From positions 1 to 64,000 of the forward strand of contig DFHG01000008.1 in assembly GCA_002372615.1 (NCBI GenBank): 64,000 bases of DNA, read 5' to 3'. Positions 1 through 12,196 of the stretch are shown here, in pieces (positions within the stretch are counted from its first letter, which is position 1; the number at the start of each line of letters is the position of its first letter). Both the position numbers and the translations under genes were made by a program. The notes beneath the pieces were generated by a model. That model was not told the DNA's origin, did no database searches, and saw only the letters and a list, made by a program, of their open reading frames with translations. The DNA comes from Mycoplasmataceae bacterium UBA3729. Its GTDB lineage: Bacteria > Bacillota_I > Bacilli_A > Mycoplasmatales > Mycoplasmoidaceae.

Positions 1-1
1 T

Positions 2-646
<645 letters not shown>

Positions 647-652
647 TTGACA

Positions 653-1882
653 ATGTATGAAAATAAAAAAACACTAAAAGATGTTGATATAGATAACAAA
701 AAAGTTATTGTCAGATTAGATTTTAATGTACCAATTAAAGATGGTGTAATTGTTGATGCTAAAAGAATTAATGCTGCAATTCCCACTATTCAATATCTAT
801 TAGATCACAATGCTAGTATTATTTTATTAAGTCATTTAGGTAGAATTAAAACATATGATGATATTGTTTCTCAAAAAAAATCATTATTACCTATTGCAAA
901 AAAAATCCAAGAAATATTTAAAAGTTACAACATAAAATTTATTGAATCCTTAGATTTTGATGAAATCAAAAGAAATGTTGATAATTTAAAAAATAAAGAA
1001 ATCTTATTATTACAAAATACAAGGTATTATGATGTTAACGATAATAATGAGATTATTAAATGAGAATCAAAGAATAATGATAAATTAGCTAAATTTTGAG
1101 CAAGTTTAGCTGATGTTTTTGTTAATGATGCATTTGGTACTGCACATCGTTCACATGCTTCTAATGCAGGAATTGCAAAATATATTAATGAATCATGTAT
1201 TGGTTTTTTAATGGAAAAAGAATTATATTTTATTTCTAAAGCTATAGATAATCCAAGGCATCCTTATATTGCTATTCTTGGTGGAGCAAAAATAAGTGAT
1301 AAATTAAAAGTAATTAATAACCTTATTAATAAATGTGATAAGGTTATTATTTGTGGGGGAATGGCATATACTTTTCTTGCAGCACAAGGTTATGATATAG
1401 GAACTTCTATTTGTGAAAATGAAATGCTAGATACTGCTAAAGAAATATTAGTAAGAGGAAAAGATAAGATTATTTTAACTTGTGATTGTATATGTAATGA
1501 AGAATTTATTGATACTCCTGGTAAACAAATTGATATTGAAAATGGATTAGGAAATTTACAAGGATTAGATATAGGTAGTAAAACAATATCATTATTTAAT
1601 AATGCATTAAATAATGCTAAAACCGTAGTATGAAATGGACCATGTGGTGTTTGCGAATTTAAAAATTATCAAAATGGTACATATTCCATAGCTAACACAT
1701 TAAAAAATTTAACAAAGAATAATTGTTACACATTAATTGGTGGTGGTGATTCAGCTTCAGCCATAATTAATTTAGGTTTTAATGAAAATGATTTTAGTTT
1801 CATTTCTACAGGTGGTGGTGCTTCATTAGCATTAATTGAAGGTTCACCATTAATAGGAATTGAGGAAATAAAAACAAGGTAA
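653..1882 (+). CDS. pgk: Phosphoglycerate kinase
   Basis: This 409-residue enzyme transfers phosphate from 1,3-bisphosphoglycerate to ADP, the step after GAPDH. The N-terminal RLDFNVP motif, the LSHLGR segment, the GGAKISDK hinge region and the C-terminal GGGDS/GGGAS nucleotide loops are all visible. UGA codes for Trp at 1061, 1097 and 1631, the last in the conserved VWNGPCGV motif. The ATG at 653 fits the family start better than the TTG at 647. The gene ends 3 bp before the PTS gene. Confidence 0.97.
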
Positions 1883-1885
1883 GAT

Positions 1886-3838
1886 ATGTTAATAACTTCT
1901 TTTGAGCAAGCTAATAAAATCTTTGAATTTCAACTTAATAAAGTTGATAATAAAAATTCATTAAAATGGAGAAAAATTAAAAAATTAGCAAAAATTGGTT
2001 CTGATGACAACACTAAAAAAGTTAGTTCACCAATTAAAACTTTTATTTCAAAATTATCAAAAGGATTAATGGTTCCTATTGCAATGTTACCTATAGCTGG
2101 TTTATTTTTAGGAATAGGTACAGCTATTGCTAATAATTCTTACAATGATGGATTAGTTAAGTTTGGTAACATTTTACAAATTCTTGGTAATGCAGTATTT
2201 AATAATTTAGCTATTTTGTTTTGTATTGCTATAGCAATATCGTTTACTAATGATGCTGGAGTAGCAGGATTAAGCTCGCTTATAGCATGAATAATATTTT
2301 GTTCAACTCACTCTGCTTTTATTACACATATCATAGATCCTGATGTAAATAAATACAAATTTCTCTTTTATACATTTAATCCAACACAATATCATTCTAT
2401 TTTTACCACTAATGTCGGTATTGATTCATTAAATACAGGAATATTTGGTGGTATTGCTATTGGATGCTTAACAGCATTTTTATATAACAAATTCAAAAAT
2501 ATTCAATTACCTGCTGTAATTGGATTTTTTTCTGGTGTAAGATTTATTCCTATTATTACATTTTTATGTTCATTTTTATTTGGTGTTGTGTTTTCCATTA
2601 TATGACCAGTAATTGGTTTAGGTATTTATGAATTTGGTAAAGCATTAGCAAAAATTCCATATGGAATAAATTCATTAATTTTTGGATATACAGAACGAGC
2701 ATTGATTCCATTTGGTTTGCATCACGCTTTTTATATACCATTATGACAAACTGCAGCTGGTGGAATGATAGATTTAAATTGTGATATGCTAATCAATGGT
2801 CAACAAGTTTACTATAATGGTGAATTATGTGAAACTTGGCTTAATTTTGTTGATTCTGTTAATCCACAACTTGCTCCTGTAAGTGGCACCATTTCTGGAG
2901 ATCAAAATGCTTGACAATTTGTTAATTCATTATCAGGTATTAAAGTAAATTTAGGAGGAGCACAAGGAGCTATTTATACGATTAGTTTTTCTGATTTTAC
3001 TAATAACATTCCTTTAAGCACATGTAATCCTGGGCAATATATGCAAGGTAAATACTCATTCATGATGTTTGGTTTACCAGCAGCTGGAATTGCAATGATT
3101 ATGGCTGCTCCTAAAGGGAAAAATAGGAAATATGCATTCCCTATCATTATTAGTTCAACATTAACTTCATTTTTAACTGGCATTACTGAACCAATTGAAT
3201 TTACTTTTATTTTCTTATTACCATCATTGTATTATGGATTTCATTGTGTAATGGCTGGTATATCTTTCTGGTTAGCTAATTTATGAGGTGCTCATGTTGG
3301 TATGACTTTTTCTGGAGGATTTATTGATTGAATAATTTATGGATTATTAAGCGATGTATTAGGCAGCAATGTTGGTAGTTGAAAGCTATTAATTGTTGGT
3401 GTAGGAATGGTACCTATTTACTATATGGTATTTTACTTAGTAATTACTAAATTTGATGTACAAACTCCTGGTCGTGGTACTAATACTAAATTATTTACTA
3501 AAAAAGATTATTTAGCAGCTAAATCAAATAAAAAAGACAATAAAGAGCAACAACAAACGCTCTCAATAGATAATAAACAGTTAAATGAGCAAGAACAATT
3601 AGCAGTAGATATTATTTCAGCTTATGGTGGTAAAGAAAATATAAAAAATGTTGATGCATGTATTACACGCTTGCGTATTGAAGTTGTTGATCAGAATAAA
3701 GTTAATACTGAAAAATTAATGGAATTAGGAGCACATGGAATTAGTAAACCATCTGCAACTTCAGTTCATGCAATTTTCGGTACAAAAAGTGATGTAATAA
3801 AAAATTCTATTAGAAAAATGCTTGAAAACATGAAATAA
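1886..3838 (+). CDS. ptsG: PTS glucose/GlcNAc-family permease, EIICB
   Basis: This is a 650-residue membrane sugar transporter that phosphorylates its substrate on entry, using phosphate passed from HPr and EIIA. A charged N-terminal tail of about 50 residues leads into the EIIC membrane domain, which opens with a PIAMLPIAGLFLGIG-type helix and contains the conserved ITEPIEF motif. A C-terminal EIIB domain (from about residue 565) carries the phosphorylated Cys592 in VDACITRLRI. No EIIA domain is fused. The family is clear, but glucose as the substrate is inferred from the glycolytic neighbours; N-acetylglucosamine is also possible. Confidence 0.88.
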
Positions 3839-3852
3839 AATAATTAATTACT

Positions 3853-3872
3853 CTAATTTTACATGTAATTAG
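3853..3872 (+). terminator. Possible weak terminator after ptsG
   Basis: A six-base stem, CTAATT/AATTAG, with an eight-base loop is followed by a T-rich stretch, 15 bp after the PTS stop. It is short and AT-rich, so it may be fortuitous. Confidence 0.3.
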
Positions 3873-3890
3873 CTGTTTTTAATTATTTAA

Positions 3891-3896
3891 TATAAT
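3891..3896 (+). promoter_or_regulatory. -10 box for rpmG
   Basis: A perfect TATAAT lies 30 bp before the rpmG ATG, followed by an AAGAAGG ribosome-binding site at 3912-3918. No convincing -35 element is visible, as is common in mollicutes. Confidence 0.55.
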
Positions 3897-3925
3897 TAAA
3901 TACAATATTAAAAGAAGGTAATAAA

Positions 3926-4087
3926 ATGGCTGATAAAAAAAATGTTCGTTTAGAATGTAGTGTGTGTCATCATATTAATTATTTAACAAGACGTAATCCT
4001 AAAAACACAACAAATAAATTAGCACAAAAAAAATATTGCAAATTTTGTCGTAAAACAACTTTACATAACGAAACAAAATCTAAATAA
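3926..4087 (+). CDS. rpmG: Ribosomal protein L33
   Basis: This 53-residue protein of the large ribosomal subunit has two zinc-type pairs: CSVC near the N-terminus and CKFC near residue 40. A YLTRRNPKN segment typical of L33 lies between them. Its length matches the family. The start is supported by a purine-rich ribosome-binding site. It sits between the PTS gene and mnmG with its own promoter. Confidence 0.95.
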   Translation: MADKKNVRLECSVCHHINYLTRRNPKNTTNKLAQKKYCKFCRKTTLHNETKSK

Positions 4088-4103
4088 TTTTTATTTAAAA
4101 TAA

Positions 4104-5936
4104 ATGATTGATGAATTTGATGGAATTGTCATTGGTAGTGGACATGCAGGCATTGAAGCTGCTTTTGCTTTAGCCCATAAAAAACATACTGTAGCTTTGT
4201 TTACATTAAACAAAGAAGGTATTGCTCAAACTCCATGTAATCCATCAATTGGTGGCCCAGCTAAAGGTATTGTAACTCGGGAAATTGATGCTTTAGGTGG
4301 GATGCAAGCTATTGCTACTGATGCTAATGCTTTACAAATTAAATTATTAAATAGTTCTAAAGGTCCTGGTGTTTGAGCATACCGTGCTCAAATAGATAAA
4401 GAAAAATATCATCAGTGATTTGTTAATAAAATTAAAAGTAACAAATATATTAAATTAATTTTAAATGAAGTTAATAGTTTAATTGTTAAAAATAAAAAAA
4501 TTATTGGTATTAAAACTAAAGACCAAATTTTCTATGCAAAAACTGTTATTATTACAACAGGTACTTATATGAATGCTATTACACATGTTGGTGACATTAA
4601 AGAAAAATCCGGTCCATTAAATTTTCCTAGATCAAGTTATTTATCACAATCAATTATAGAAAATGGATTTAAAGTAATCCGCTTAAAAACAGGTACACCA
4701 GCACGAATTGATTTAAGAACAATTAGTATTAATAATATGGAAATAGAAAATGGAACTGATGCAAAATTACATTTTCATTTTTATAGTGATTTTTACTTAC
4801 CTATAAGTAAACAGATACCATGTTATTTAACTTATACAAATGCTAAAACACATAAAATTATTAAAGATAACATCCATACTTCCGCAATGTATTCTGGTCA
4901 AATTAAAGGAGTAGGACCAAGATATTGCCCAAGTATTGAAGATAAAATTGTTAGATTTGCTGATAAACCAAGACATCAAATTTTTGTTGAACCTGTATGT
5001 AAAGATTCTTATTTAGGATATTTACAAGGTTTATCTACTTCATTAAGCAAAGAAATACAAGATAAAATGATTCATTCCATTAAAGGATTAGAGAATGTAA
5101 AAATTATTAAATATGGTTATGCAATTGAATATGATGCTATCGATCCTATTCAATTATGACCAACATTAGAATCAAAGATTATTAAAAATCTTTATTTTGC
5201 TGGTCAAGTTAATGGAACAAGCGGATATGAAGAAGCAGCAGGGCAAGGAATTATTGCAGGAATCAATGCTGCACTTAACATCGAAAATAAAAAACAACTT
5301 ATTTTGAATAGAAATGAATCATACATTGGTGTAATGATTGATGATATTGTTACTAAAGGTATACAAGATCCATACCGATTATTAACTTCTCGTGCGGAGC
5401 ACCGATTATATTTAAGAAATGATAACGCTGATAATCGCTTAACTAATATTGGCTATAAAATCGGGTTGGTTAAGAAAAAACAATATTCACAATTTTTAAA
5501 AAATCAAGAAATTATCAAAGAAATTATAAATTTCTTGAAAAATAATTCATTAAGTATAATTCCTGAATTTACTAAAAAATATCATAGTCATTCACTTTAT
5601 CAATTGTTAAAACAACCACAAATTAAAATTGATGACATTTTACAACATACAAAATATAAAAATATTAATGATGAAATTAAAATGAAAATTTCAATTTTAG
5701 TTAAATTTAGTGGTTATATTAAACATGAAGACCAGAATTTACAAAAATTTGATAAATATCTCAATTTAGATATTAGTATGATTAAAGATTATAAACAAAT
5801 TAAAAATCTTCCTTTAGAAGCAAGAGAAAAACTTAACAAAATTCAACCACTAACTTTAGCTCAAGCATCAAGAATACAAGGAATATCAATTAATGATTTA
5901 ATGCTTATTAAATATTACATTGAAACAAAAAAATAA
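4104..5936 (+). CDS. mnmG: tRNA uridine-34 carboxymethylaminomethyl-modifying enzyme MnmG (GidA)
   Basis: This 610-residue FAD protein works with MnmE to modify the wobble uridine of several tRNAs. The N-terminal dinucleotide-binding motif [10 protein letters not shown], the [17 protein letters not shown] segment, the [10 protein letters not shown] motif and the C-terminal [12 protein letters not shown] and TSRAEHRL motifs are all present, and the length is normal. Trp is encoded by UGA at conserved sites. It begins the mnmG-rsmG-parA-like cluster found near many bacterial origins; rsmG starts 2 bp after its stop. Confidence 0.97.
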
Positions 5937-5938
5937 TT

Positions 5939-6631
5939 ATGGACCAGAATGAATTTATTAAATTAATTAAAAAAAATTTTATCAATGTTGATAAATTATT
6001 CTTTGATAATATTGAAAAATATAAAATTGTTTTGCAAAATTATGCAAATAAATTTAATTTATCAAAATTAATAAATGAAGATAAAATTTATAGTGAATAT
6101 TTTTATAATTCCATTATTTCATATTCAAAGATAAATTTTAATGAAATCACAACTGTATTAGATATCGGTTCTGGTAGTGGTATTCCTGGAGTAATTATTA
6201 AATTAATTTATCCACACATTAAATTAACTATTATTGAAGCTACAACAAAGAAAGTAGAATTCTTAAAGATTTTAATGAGTGAATTAAATATTAAAGCAAA
6301 CATTATTAATAAACGTGCTGAAAATATTAGTACTGATGAATATGAAACATTTGATTTGGTAACTTCTCGTGCAGTAGCAGCACTAAAAGTTTTACTTGAA
6401 ATATCAGCTCCTTATTGTAAAACAAATAAATATATTGTTGAACCAAAATCAATAAAAGCATCTGATGAATTATTAGCTTCATCTAAAATAATTAAATTAT
6501 TAAATTTAAAATTAATTGATGAAATAAAATTTACATCAGAAAATGAATATTTCCATGATGTCTTAATATTTAAAAAATTAGCGAAGACTAATCATAAATA
6601 CCCACGAAGTTGAAAAGAAATTATTAAATAA
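5939..6631 (+). CDS. rsmG: 16S rRNA guanine-527 N7-methyltransferase RsmG (GidB)
   Basis: This 230-residue SAM-dependent enzyme has the glycine-rich SAM motif VLDIGSGSGIPG at about residues 75-86 and the family segments TIIEATTKKVEFL and VTSRAVAAL. A UGA Trp codon near the end extends the frame to the TAA at 6629. That stop shares its last base with the ATG of the next gene (TAATG), which implies translational coupling. The gene follows mnmG directly, as in many bacteria. Confidence 0.95.
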
Positions 6632-7335
6632 TGAAAAGCCTTTTAATATTTAATCATAATCATAATAATCAAGAAATAGGCACATATTTTGCATATAATG
6701 TTGCTAATAAACTTTCATTTAATAATAAAAGAGTTCTTCTTTTATCTACAGCTGTTTCATTTGAAAATAATCATTTTATTGAAAAATTTGAAAAAAATAA
6801 GTGTGAAATTGAAACAATATCTCCCATAAAGATTTATAATGTAACCAATAATTTAAGTATTCTTGTGATTATTGGTAATGTTTCTAATAAAATCAATATA
6901 AAAAATATTTTATTAATAAAAAAAATCTTATTTAAACAAATAAATATCATAAGTAATCAATTTGATTATTTAGTAGTTGATTTAAGAATGAAATGAAATG
7001 ATCTTGATTCTTTATTTTTAAAACAAGTTAATAGTAACCAAATTATTAATTATTATCATTTTATTGAGAACAATAATGATAATTTTTTTAAAAAATTAAT
7101 TCAATTTAAAAAAGATTTCGGAATTGATTTAACAAAATCCCCATTTTTTATTAGTAATTTTGATATTAAAAAAAAAGAATGCATGATTTTTCATAAAAAT
7201 TTAAAACAAAGTATTAACAATATTCGATTAATTTTAACAAATGATAAATTTGATAATCTCATTGATTTTTCTAATGATAATCAATGGACTGATATGTCAA
7301 TAAAATTATCTGAATTAGTTAAAAACATTGAATAA
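6631..7335 (+). CDS. Degenerate ParA/Soj-like protein lacking the Walker A motif
   Basis: This is a 234-residue protein of unproven function. It occupies the slot that parA/soj fills after gidA-gidB in many bacteria. The N-terminus can be laid over the ParA fold: a first hydrophobic strand, an amphipathic helix, then NNKRVLLLST where ParA has GKRVLLID. Later, FDYLVVDLRMKW resembles the ParA YDYVIID segment. However, the KGGVGKT nucleotide loop is replaced by NHNHNNQEIGT, so ATP binding is doubtful. It is start-coupled to rsmG. The ParA link is inference from position and weak similarity. Confidence 0.6.
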
Positions 7336-7344
7336 TATGTTGAG

Positions 7345-7371
7345 TTACTAATATTAATATAATATTAGTAA
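7345..7371. repeat. Perfect inverted repeat over the dnaX -10 box
   Basis: Two 12-base arms (7345-7356 and 7360-7371) are exact reverse complements with a 3-base spacer. The palindrome contains TATAAT at 7358-7363 and ends 4 bp before the dnaX ATG. It may be the terminator of the upstream gene, an operator, or both. Confidence 0.6.
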
Positions 7372-7375
7372 TAAA

Positions 7376-9082
7376 ATGAATAACACTTCATTGTATCAAA
7401 AATATCGACCTACTAATTTTAGCCAAGTAATTGGTCAAGATTTTGTCATAAAAACTATTATTAATTCCATTAAAATGAACCGGATTGGTCATGCTTATAT
7501 ATTTAGTGGTCCAAAAGGAATTGGTAAAACAACAATTGCAAAAATTTTTTCTAAAGCTATAAATTGTTTACAATTTAAGAATGATATATGTGGCGTATGT
7601 GAAAATTGTAAGTTAATTCAACAAAATGAAGTAATTGATATTGTTGAAATTGATGCTGCAAGTAATAATTCAGTTGATAATGCAAGAAACATTATTGAAA
7701 CTTCACATTTCTTACCAACAGTTTTAAAATATAAGGTTTATATTATTGATGAAGCTCATATGTTAACAACTAGTGCATGAAATGCACTACTTAAAACATT
7801 AGAAGACCCTTCTCCTAAAGTAATTTATATATTTGCCACAACTGAAGTACATAAAATTCCTTCTACAATTGTCTCAAGATGTCAGACATTTGAATTTTCA
7901 CGATTAACAAACTTTCAACTTTTAGGTTTAGTTAATACAGTTGCAGAAAAAGAAAAAATTAAAATTGATAAAGAATCATTAGATATATTAATTTCACTTT
8001 CAGAAGGTTCTGCACGTGATGCATTATCTATTCTTGAACAGTGTTCATTGTATTCTAATAATGATATTACTAAAGAATGTATATATGATCTATTTGGATT
8101 GGTTGATATAAATGAAAAAATTAAACTATTAAAATTAATTATTGCTAACAAATCAATTGAAGTCATTAAAATAATTGATCAATTTGAAAATAAAGGAGTT
8201 GATTTTATTAAATTAACTACTGATTTAACTTATATTTTTGTTGATTTATTAATTTATAGTAACACAAAAGATCTTAACTTAGTTAAATCATTTGATGAAA
8301 CTAACATTAATACTATTCAAATTGATAAGAATAAATTAGTTGAAATTATAAATTTGTGTCAGAATTATTATTCAACAATAAATCTAAGTAATAATGTTAA
8401 ATTATCATTTGAAATTTTTATTTTTAATTTAGCTGATTTATTAAATAAATCACATAATGTTTCTTCTAAACATGTTGAACAAACAAAAGAATTAAAATCT
8501 GGAGTTAAAAAATCTACTGAAAATAATGTTAATAATTCTAAACAATGGATATTAGATAATTTCAACAAAATTTATACAACAAAAGAAATACAAATTAAAA
8601 CAGGTAATAATATTAAAAGAAGTGAAAAAGTAGCTGATGTTGATATAGAAAAAATATGTATTCAAATTATTAATAATCGTTCATCAGAATATATCAAAAA
8701 TGCAAGAAATTTATTTAATGAGTTAATTGAGGAGAATAAATTCAATGATAATTTTTCATATTTGATAAATGGTAAAAAAGTCATTGTTGCCTCACAGAAT
8801 GGGATGATTATTTTATTTGATGATCAGATCGATGCAGAATTATTGAATAAACACATAACAAATACAGAAGTACAAAAAAAGATAATTAAAAAGATTAGTC
8901 AACCATATTATATTGTTGGTTGTGATAAACAATATATTCTTAATTTAAAAGAAAAAGTAAAAGAATATACAAACAATAATATTTATTCTGAAGAACCTGA
9001 TTTATCATATTTAAGAAATAAATTAAAAGAATCAAATGAATTAGGAACATTTGCATTTGAAATATTTGGCAAAATTGATTAA
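7376..9082 (+). CDS. dnaX: DNA polymerase III subunit gamma/tau
   Basis: This 568-residue protein is the ATPase of the clamp loader that places the sliding clamp on DNA at the replication fork. The N-terminus begins YQKYRPTNFSQVIGQ, then come Walker A (GPKGIGKTT), a zinc module with paired cysteines (CGVCENC), the Walker B/DEAH-type IIDEAHML, and a WNALLKTLEDP sensor region whose Trp is UGA. The C-terminal part is divergent and polar. The ATG lies just downstream of a TATAAT, so the leader is very short. Confidence 0.96.
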
Positions 9083-9084
9083 AA

Positions 9085-9132
9085 AATAAAATAATGATGC
9101 TAAGTAGCTTGCAAAGACATCATTATTTTATT
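9085..9132 (+). terminator. Terminator after dnaX
   Basis: A 15-bp stem (9085-9099 with 9118-9132, core ATAATGATG/CATCATTAT) with an 18-base loop starts directly after the dnaX stop. It is flanked by A and T runs, so it could act in either direction. Confidence 0.6.
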
Positions 9133-9434
9133 AACTCTTGTACAATTATTTTGTTACAACATAATTTTAATATCAACTAATAGATGATTTAAACAATTTC
9201 TTTAAAAATTAGCACAATAATTTTAAATTAATTGTTTGGCTCTCCAATAATAATCTTAACATGTCTCTTCACTCAACCTGAGATACTACAACACACCAAT
9301 AAACTAATATTAGATTACCTCTAGTTAATTGCTACTAAATTTATTACATCGTAGCAATATTATTAAATTAAATTTTTGAATATTTTTTAATTTTTTTTAG
9401 TTAAATTATAAATTTAAAAAAATTCAATTTTTGA
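9133..9434. other. Intergenic region without a gene between dnaX and fmt
   Basis: I see no convincing reading frame on either strand. The stretch at about 9236-9320 is less AT-rich than its surroundings and could hold a structured RNA, but I recognise none of the tmRNA, SRP or RNase P signatures. A hairpin at 9328-9358 is listed separately. Confidence 0.5.
9328..9358 (-). terminator. Candidate terminator of fmt
   Basis: An 8-bp stem (ATTGCTAC at 9328-9335 with GTAGCAAT at 9351-9358) lies about 77 bp downstream of the fmt stop. No strong T-run follows it. Confidence 0.4.
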
Positions 9435-10391
9435 TTAAATAAAGCAATTTCCTACTTTAAAAATTATGTTCCCATTTAATAAATTTTTGATTGATGTTTG
9501 TTTTTTTCCTTCAATTTGAATGGTTTTAATCAAAATAGCATCAATACCACATTTTGTTAAAATTCCATTTTTATCAATTGCTAGAATTTCACCAGGTTTT
9601 GCATTATCATTATTTTTAATTTCTAATGCTTCATATATCTTAATTATTTTGTTCAAGTATTTTGTTCGTGCAATTGGTTTGTCATAAAGTGCTCTAATTT
9701 TAGCTGCAACATCAATTGCATTTTTATTTCAATTAATAATTTCATCATTTGATTTAATAACATTAGTAAAAGTTATTAATTTTTCATCTTGCTTGATTGT
9801 TTTCATTTCACCAAAAAATTCATGAAAGTGTTTTTTAAGCATTTCACTAATTTTTATTTTTACTTTCTCTCGTAGTGAATAAGTTGTTTCAATTGGATCA
9901 ATATTAATTTTTTCTTGAAAAAGGATATCACCAGCATCCATTTCTTCTACCATATACATTAATGTAACACCAGTTACTTTATCGTGATTAAAAATTGCAT
10001 ATTGAATTGGAGAAGCACCACGATATTTTGGTAATAATGATGGATGAATATTAATACATTTGTATTTAGGGTAGTTTAAAATAATGCTAGGAATAATCTT
10101 ACCATATGAGCAAGTAATAATTAAATCTGGTTTAATTTCATTTAAAATTTCATTAGCTGCTTCACTTAATTTATGAGGCTGAAATAATTTAAAATTATTA
10201 GCTAATGCTATTTGTTTAATTTCTGAATAAATTATTTGTTTTTTTCTTCCAGATTCTTTATCAGGTTTGGTAACAACACCAACAATATTAGCATTAATTT
10301 CAATTAATGTATTGATAGCAATTGATGAAATATCATCTGTACCAAAAAAAAGTATCCGTTTAGCTTCAACTATTTGTTTATTATTTTTCAT
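9435..10391 (-). CDS. fmt: Methionyl-tRNA formyltransferase
   Basis: This 318-residue enzyme formylates initiator Met-tRNA. The N-terminal RILFFGTDD start, the NIHPSLLPKYRGASPIQ active-site region with its catalytic Asn/His, and MVEEMDAGDIL are all characteristic. The C-terminal domain is read through a UGA Trp at 9729. Its start overlaps the end of the upstream gene (10381) by 11 bp, so the two are probably co-transcribed. Confidence 0.95.
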
Positions 10392-11037
10392 TCTTTTCTT
10401 TCTTTTTCAATCGTTTTTTAAGTTTTTCATTTCGTTGGTTATTTTTAGCTTCTATTTTTTGCATACGCTCAAGTTCAGCATTTTTAATAGGAGCAATTCA
10501 ATACATTTCTTTATCATAATTTAATTTCCCATTGATAAAAATTTGTCTGTCTTGAGTTTTTTTATCAATTTTTTTAACAACAACTTCACATTCTATTGCT
10601 TGTGGAGGATAAATTTCATTTGTTTTGGTATTTTTTGTTGTAAAACAAACAACATAAAGATCTCTTATTGGTGGTCTTACAAATTTAGTATTAGATGTAT
10701 TCTGGTTAATTTGTTTACGGGCAATTTTGTACTGATATTCTCTAATTTTGTTTACATATGATAATTTTCGTTTTTCACATGGAGCAAGATTAGGGTCAAT
10801 GTAATCTAATGCAGGGCGTTTAGCAACATATGAATCAATAATTTCATTACCATATTGGTTTGAATCTTTTAAGTATTTTTTAACTGATTTCCATACTTCA
10901 TCTTTGTTTTTTCGTGATGAAATAATTGCTTTTTTATCTTTAATACGTTTCTTTTTAATGTAAATTGGTAAACCAACCAATATTACTAGTGCAATGATTA
11001 TTATTAAGATAATCATTCCATTATTATTAGTTCCCAT
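10381..11037 (-). CDS. Single-pass membrane protein with charged cytoplasmic tail, unknown function
   Basis: This 218-residue protein is not recognised. One hydrophobic segment (about residues 8-26, rich in Ile and Leu) is followed by a KKKR stop-transfer cluster, so the rest is probably cytoplasmic. The middle part contains LAPCEKRKLSYVNKIREY. The C-terminus, read through a UGA Trp at 10498, ends in a Lys/Glu-rich, likely helical tail. It precedes fmt with a short overlap. A role in RNA or membrane processes would be a guess. Confidence 0.75.
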
Positions 11038-11375
11038 TTTAATGCTCTCCGAAGTTTATTTAAAGTGTTCTAATTAATTTAACATAATTCATTATAGATT
11101 TCATTAGTTGATTTAAACATTAATACTACATAAATAAATTTCACTAATTTTGTTAGTTTATTTATGATTTCTTTGTCAAATATTCTAATAAATTTAAATT
11201 TTGGATGAATTTATTAATTAATTTATTAATATTCAATATTCAATTCATCCTTATTGAAACTTAATAGTTTATCAATTTAACACCATATTAAATAATTTTG
11301 TGGTTAATTTGAAATTACTAATTGTTAATATAATTTATGTTTATGGTATTATATTTGTATATAATTTAATTAAAT
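11038..11375. other. Divergent intergenic region with two hairpins
   Basis: No gene is visible. Two inverted repeats stand out: CATAAATAAA/TTTATTTATG at 11129-11138 and 11157-11166, and GGATGAATT/AATTCATCC at 11203-11211 and 11242-11250. The region must hold the start signals for genes transcribed away on both sides. Confidence 0.5.
11360..11365 (+). promoter_or_regulatory. -10 box for rpsT
   Basis: TATAAT ends 10 bp before the rpsT ATG. With a start site about 6-7 bp downstream, the mRNA would be nearly leaderless, and no Shine-Dalgarno sequence is seen. Confidence 0.55.
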
Positions 11376-11621
11376 ATGGCAAATATTAAATCTAATATTA
11401 AATCAGTACGAAAAACAATTAAGAGAAAAAAAAGAAATTCTGCTGTTAAATCTACATATAAAACACTTGTAAAAAAATCTAAAATTAATCAAGATAAAAA
11501 TTCATTAAATGCTGTTTATAAAAAAATTGATTCTGCTTGTGCAAAAGGCATAATTACTAAAAATAAAGCAAATCGAATAAAATCAAGAACAGCAAAATAT
11601 CTTAATAAGAATAAAAAATAA
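11376..11621 (+). CDS. rpsT: Ribosomal protein S20
   Basis: This 81-residue, strongly basic protein of the small ribosomal subunit starts MANIKSNIKS. Its helical Lys/Arg/Ser/Ala-rich pattern and the C-terminal KNKANRIKSR segment are typical of S20. The length matches the family. No Shine-Dalgarno sequence is present, in line with a very short leader. Confidence 0.93.
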   Translation: MANIKSNIKSVRKTIKRKKRNSAVKSTYKTLVKKSKINQDKNSLNAVYKKIDSACAKGIITKNKANRIKSRTAKYLNKNKK

Positions 11622-11627
11622 CTTCTA

Positions 11628-12155
11628 ATGAAATGAAAAAATTGAAAAATTTTTATTTTATTATTTGGGACTATTAATGTTCCATTATTTTCATTTGTAA
11701 ATACTGGTTGTAATGGAAATAATAATTCATTTATAGATATTCAGTATGGTGACACAATTACTATTAATAAATCAAATTATAAACGAGTAATAAATAGTGT
11801 GGAAAAATATATTGATCAATATAAACCAGCCATTAGTATAACACAAACTAAATTTGTTGAAATTAAAAATGAATTACTAAAAAACAATATCAGTTCATAT
11901 GTTTTTTATTGGGAAACAATTTATTATTATGCAAATAAATGCAATAAAAAAAATAATGAATTTCAAATAAGTGGTTGAGAAGCTAATAAAGATGAAAGAT
12001 TACTTACAAATATAAGTTTTTCGTACAATGATGAAAGAACAGCAATTTCTAATGTGCAAATTGATTTAGAAATTAAAGAAAATAGAATTTATTTTAATAT
12101 TGATAATTTCGGTTTCGCTATAAAAACATTTGAAACTATTACAATAGTAGAATAA
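11628..12155 (+). CDS. Small lipoprotein, unknown function
   Basis: This is a 175-residue predicted surface lipoprotein. It has a short basic N-terminus with two UGA Trp codons, a hydrophobic stretch, and a Cys at about residue 29 in a FVNTGC lipobox. The mature part is polar, rich in Asn, Ile and Tyr, without recognised domains. It lies 6 bp after rpsT and before rpsP, an unusual place for a surface protein. The lipobox is acceptable but not ideal, because Thr-Gly precedes the Cys. Confidence 0.75.
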
Positions 12156-12196
12156 ATATATAATTTATTGAAATATAGATTTGGAGGAAATATACT

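Noticed and set aside
1061..1633. Apparent breaks in pgk at TGA codons
   Set aside because: The TGA codons fall on conserved Trp sites and the same pattern occurs throughout the window, so UGA encodes Trp and the gene is intact.
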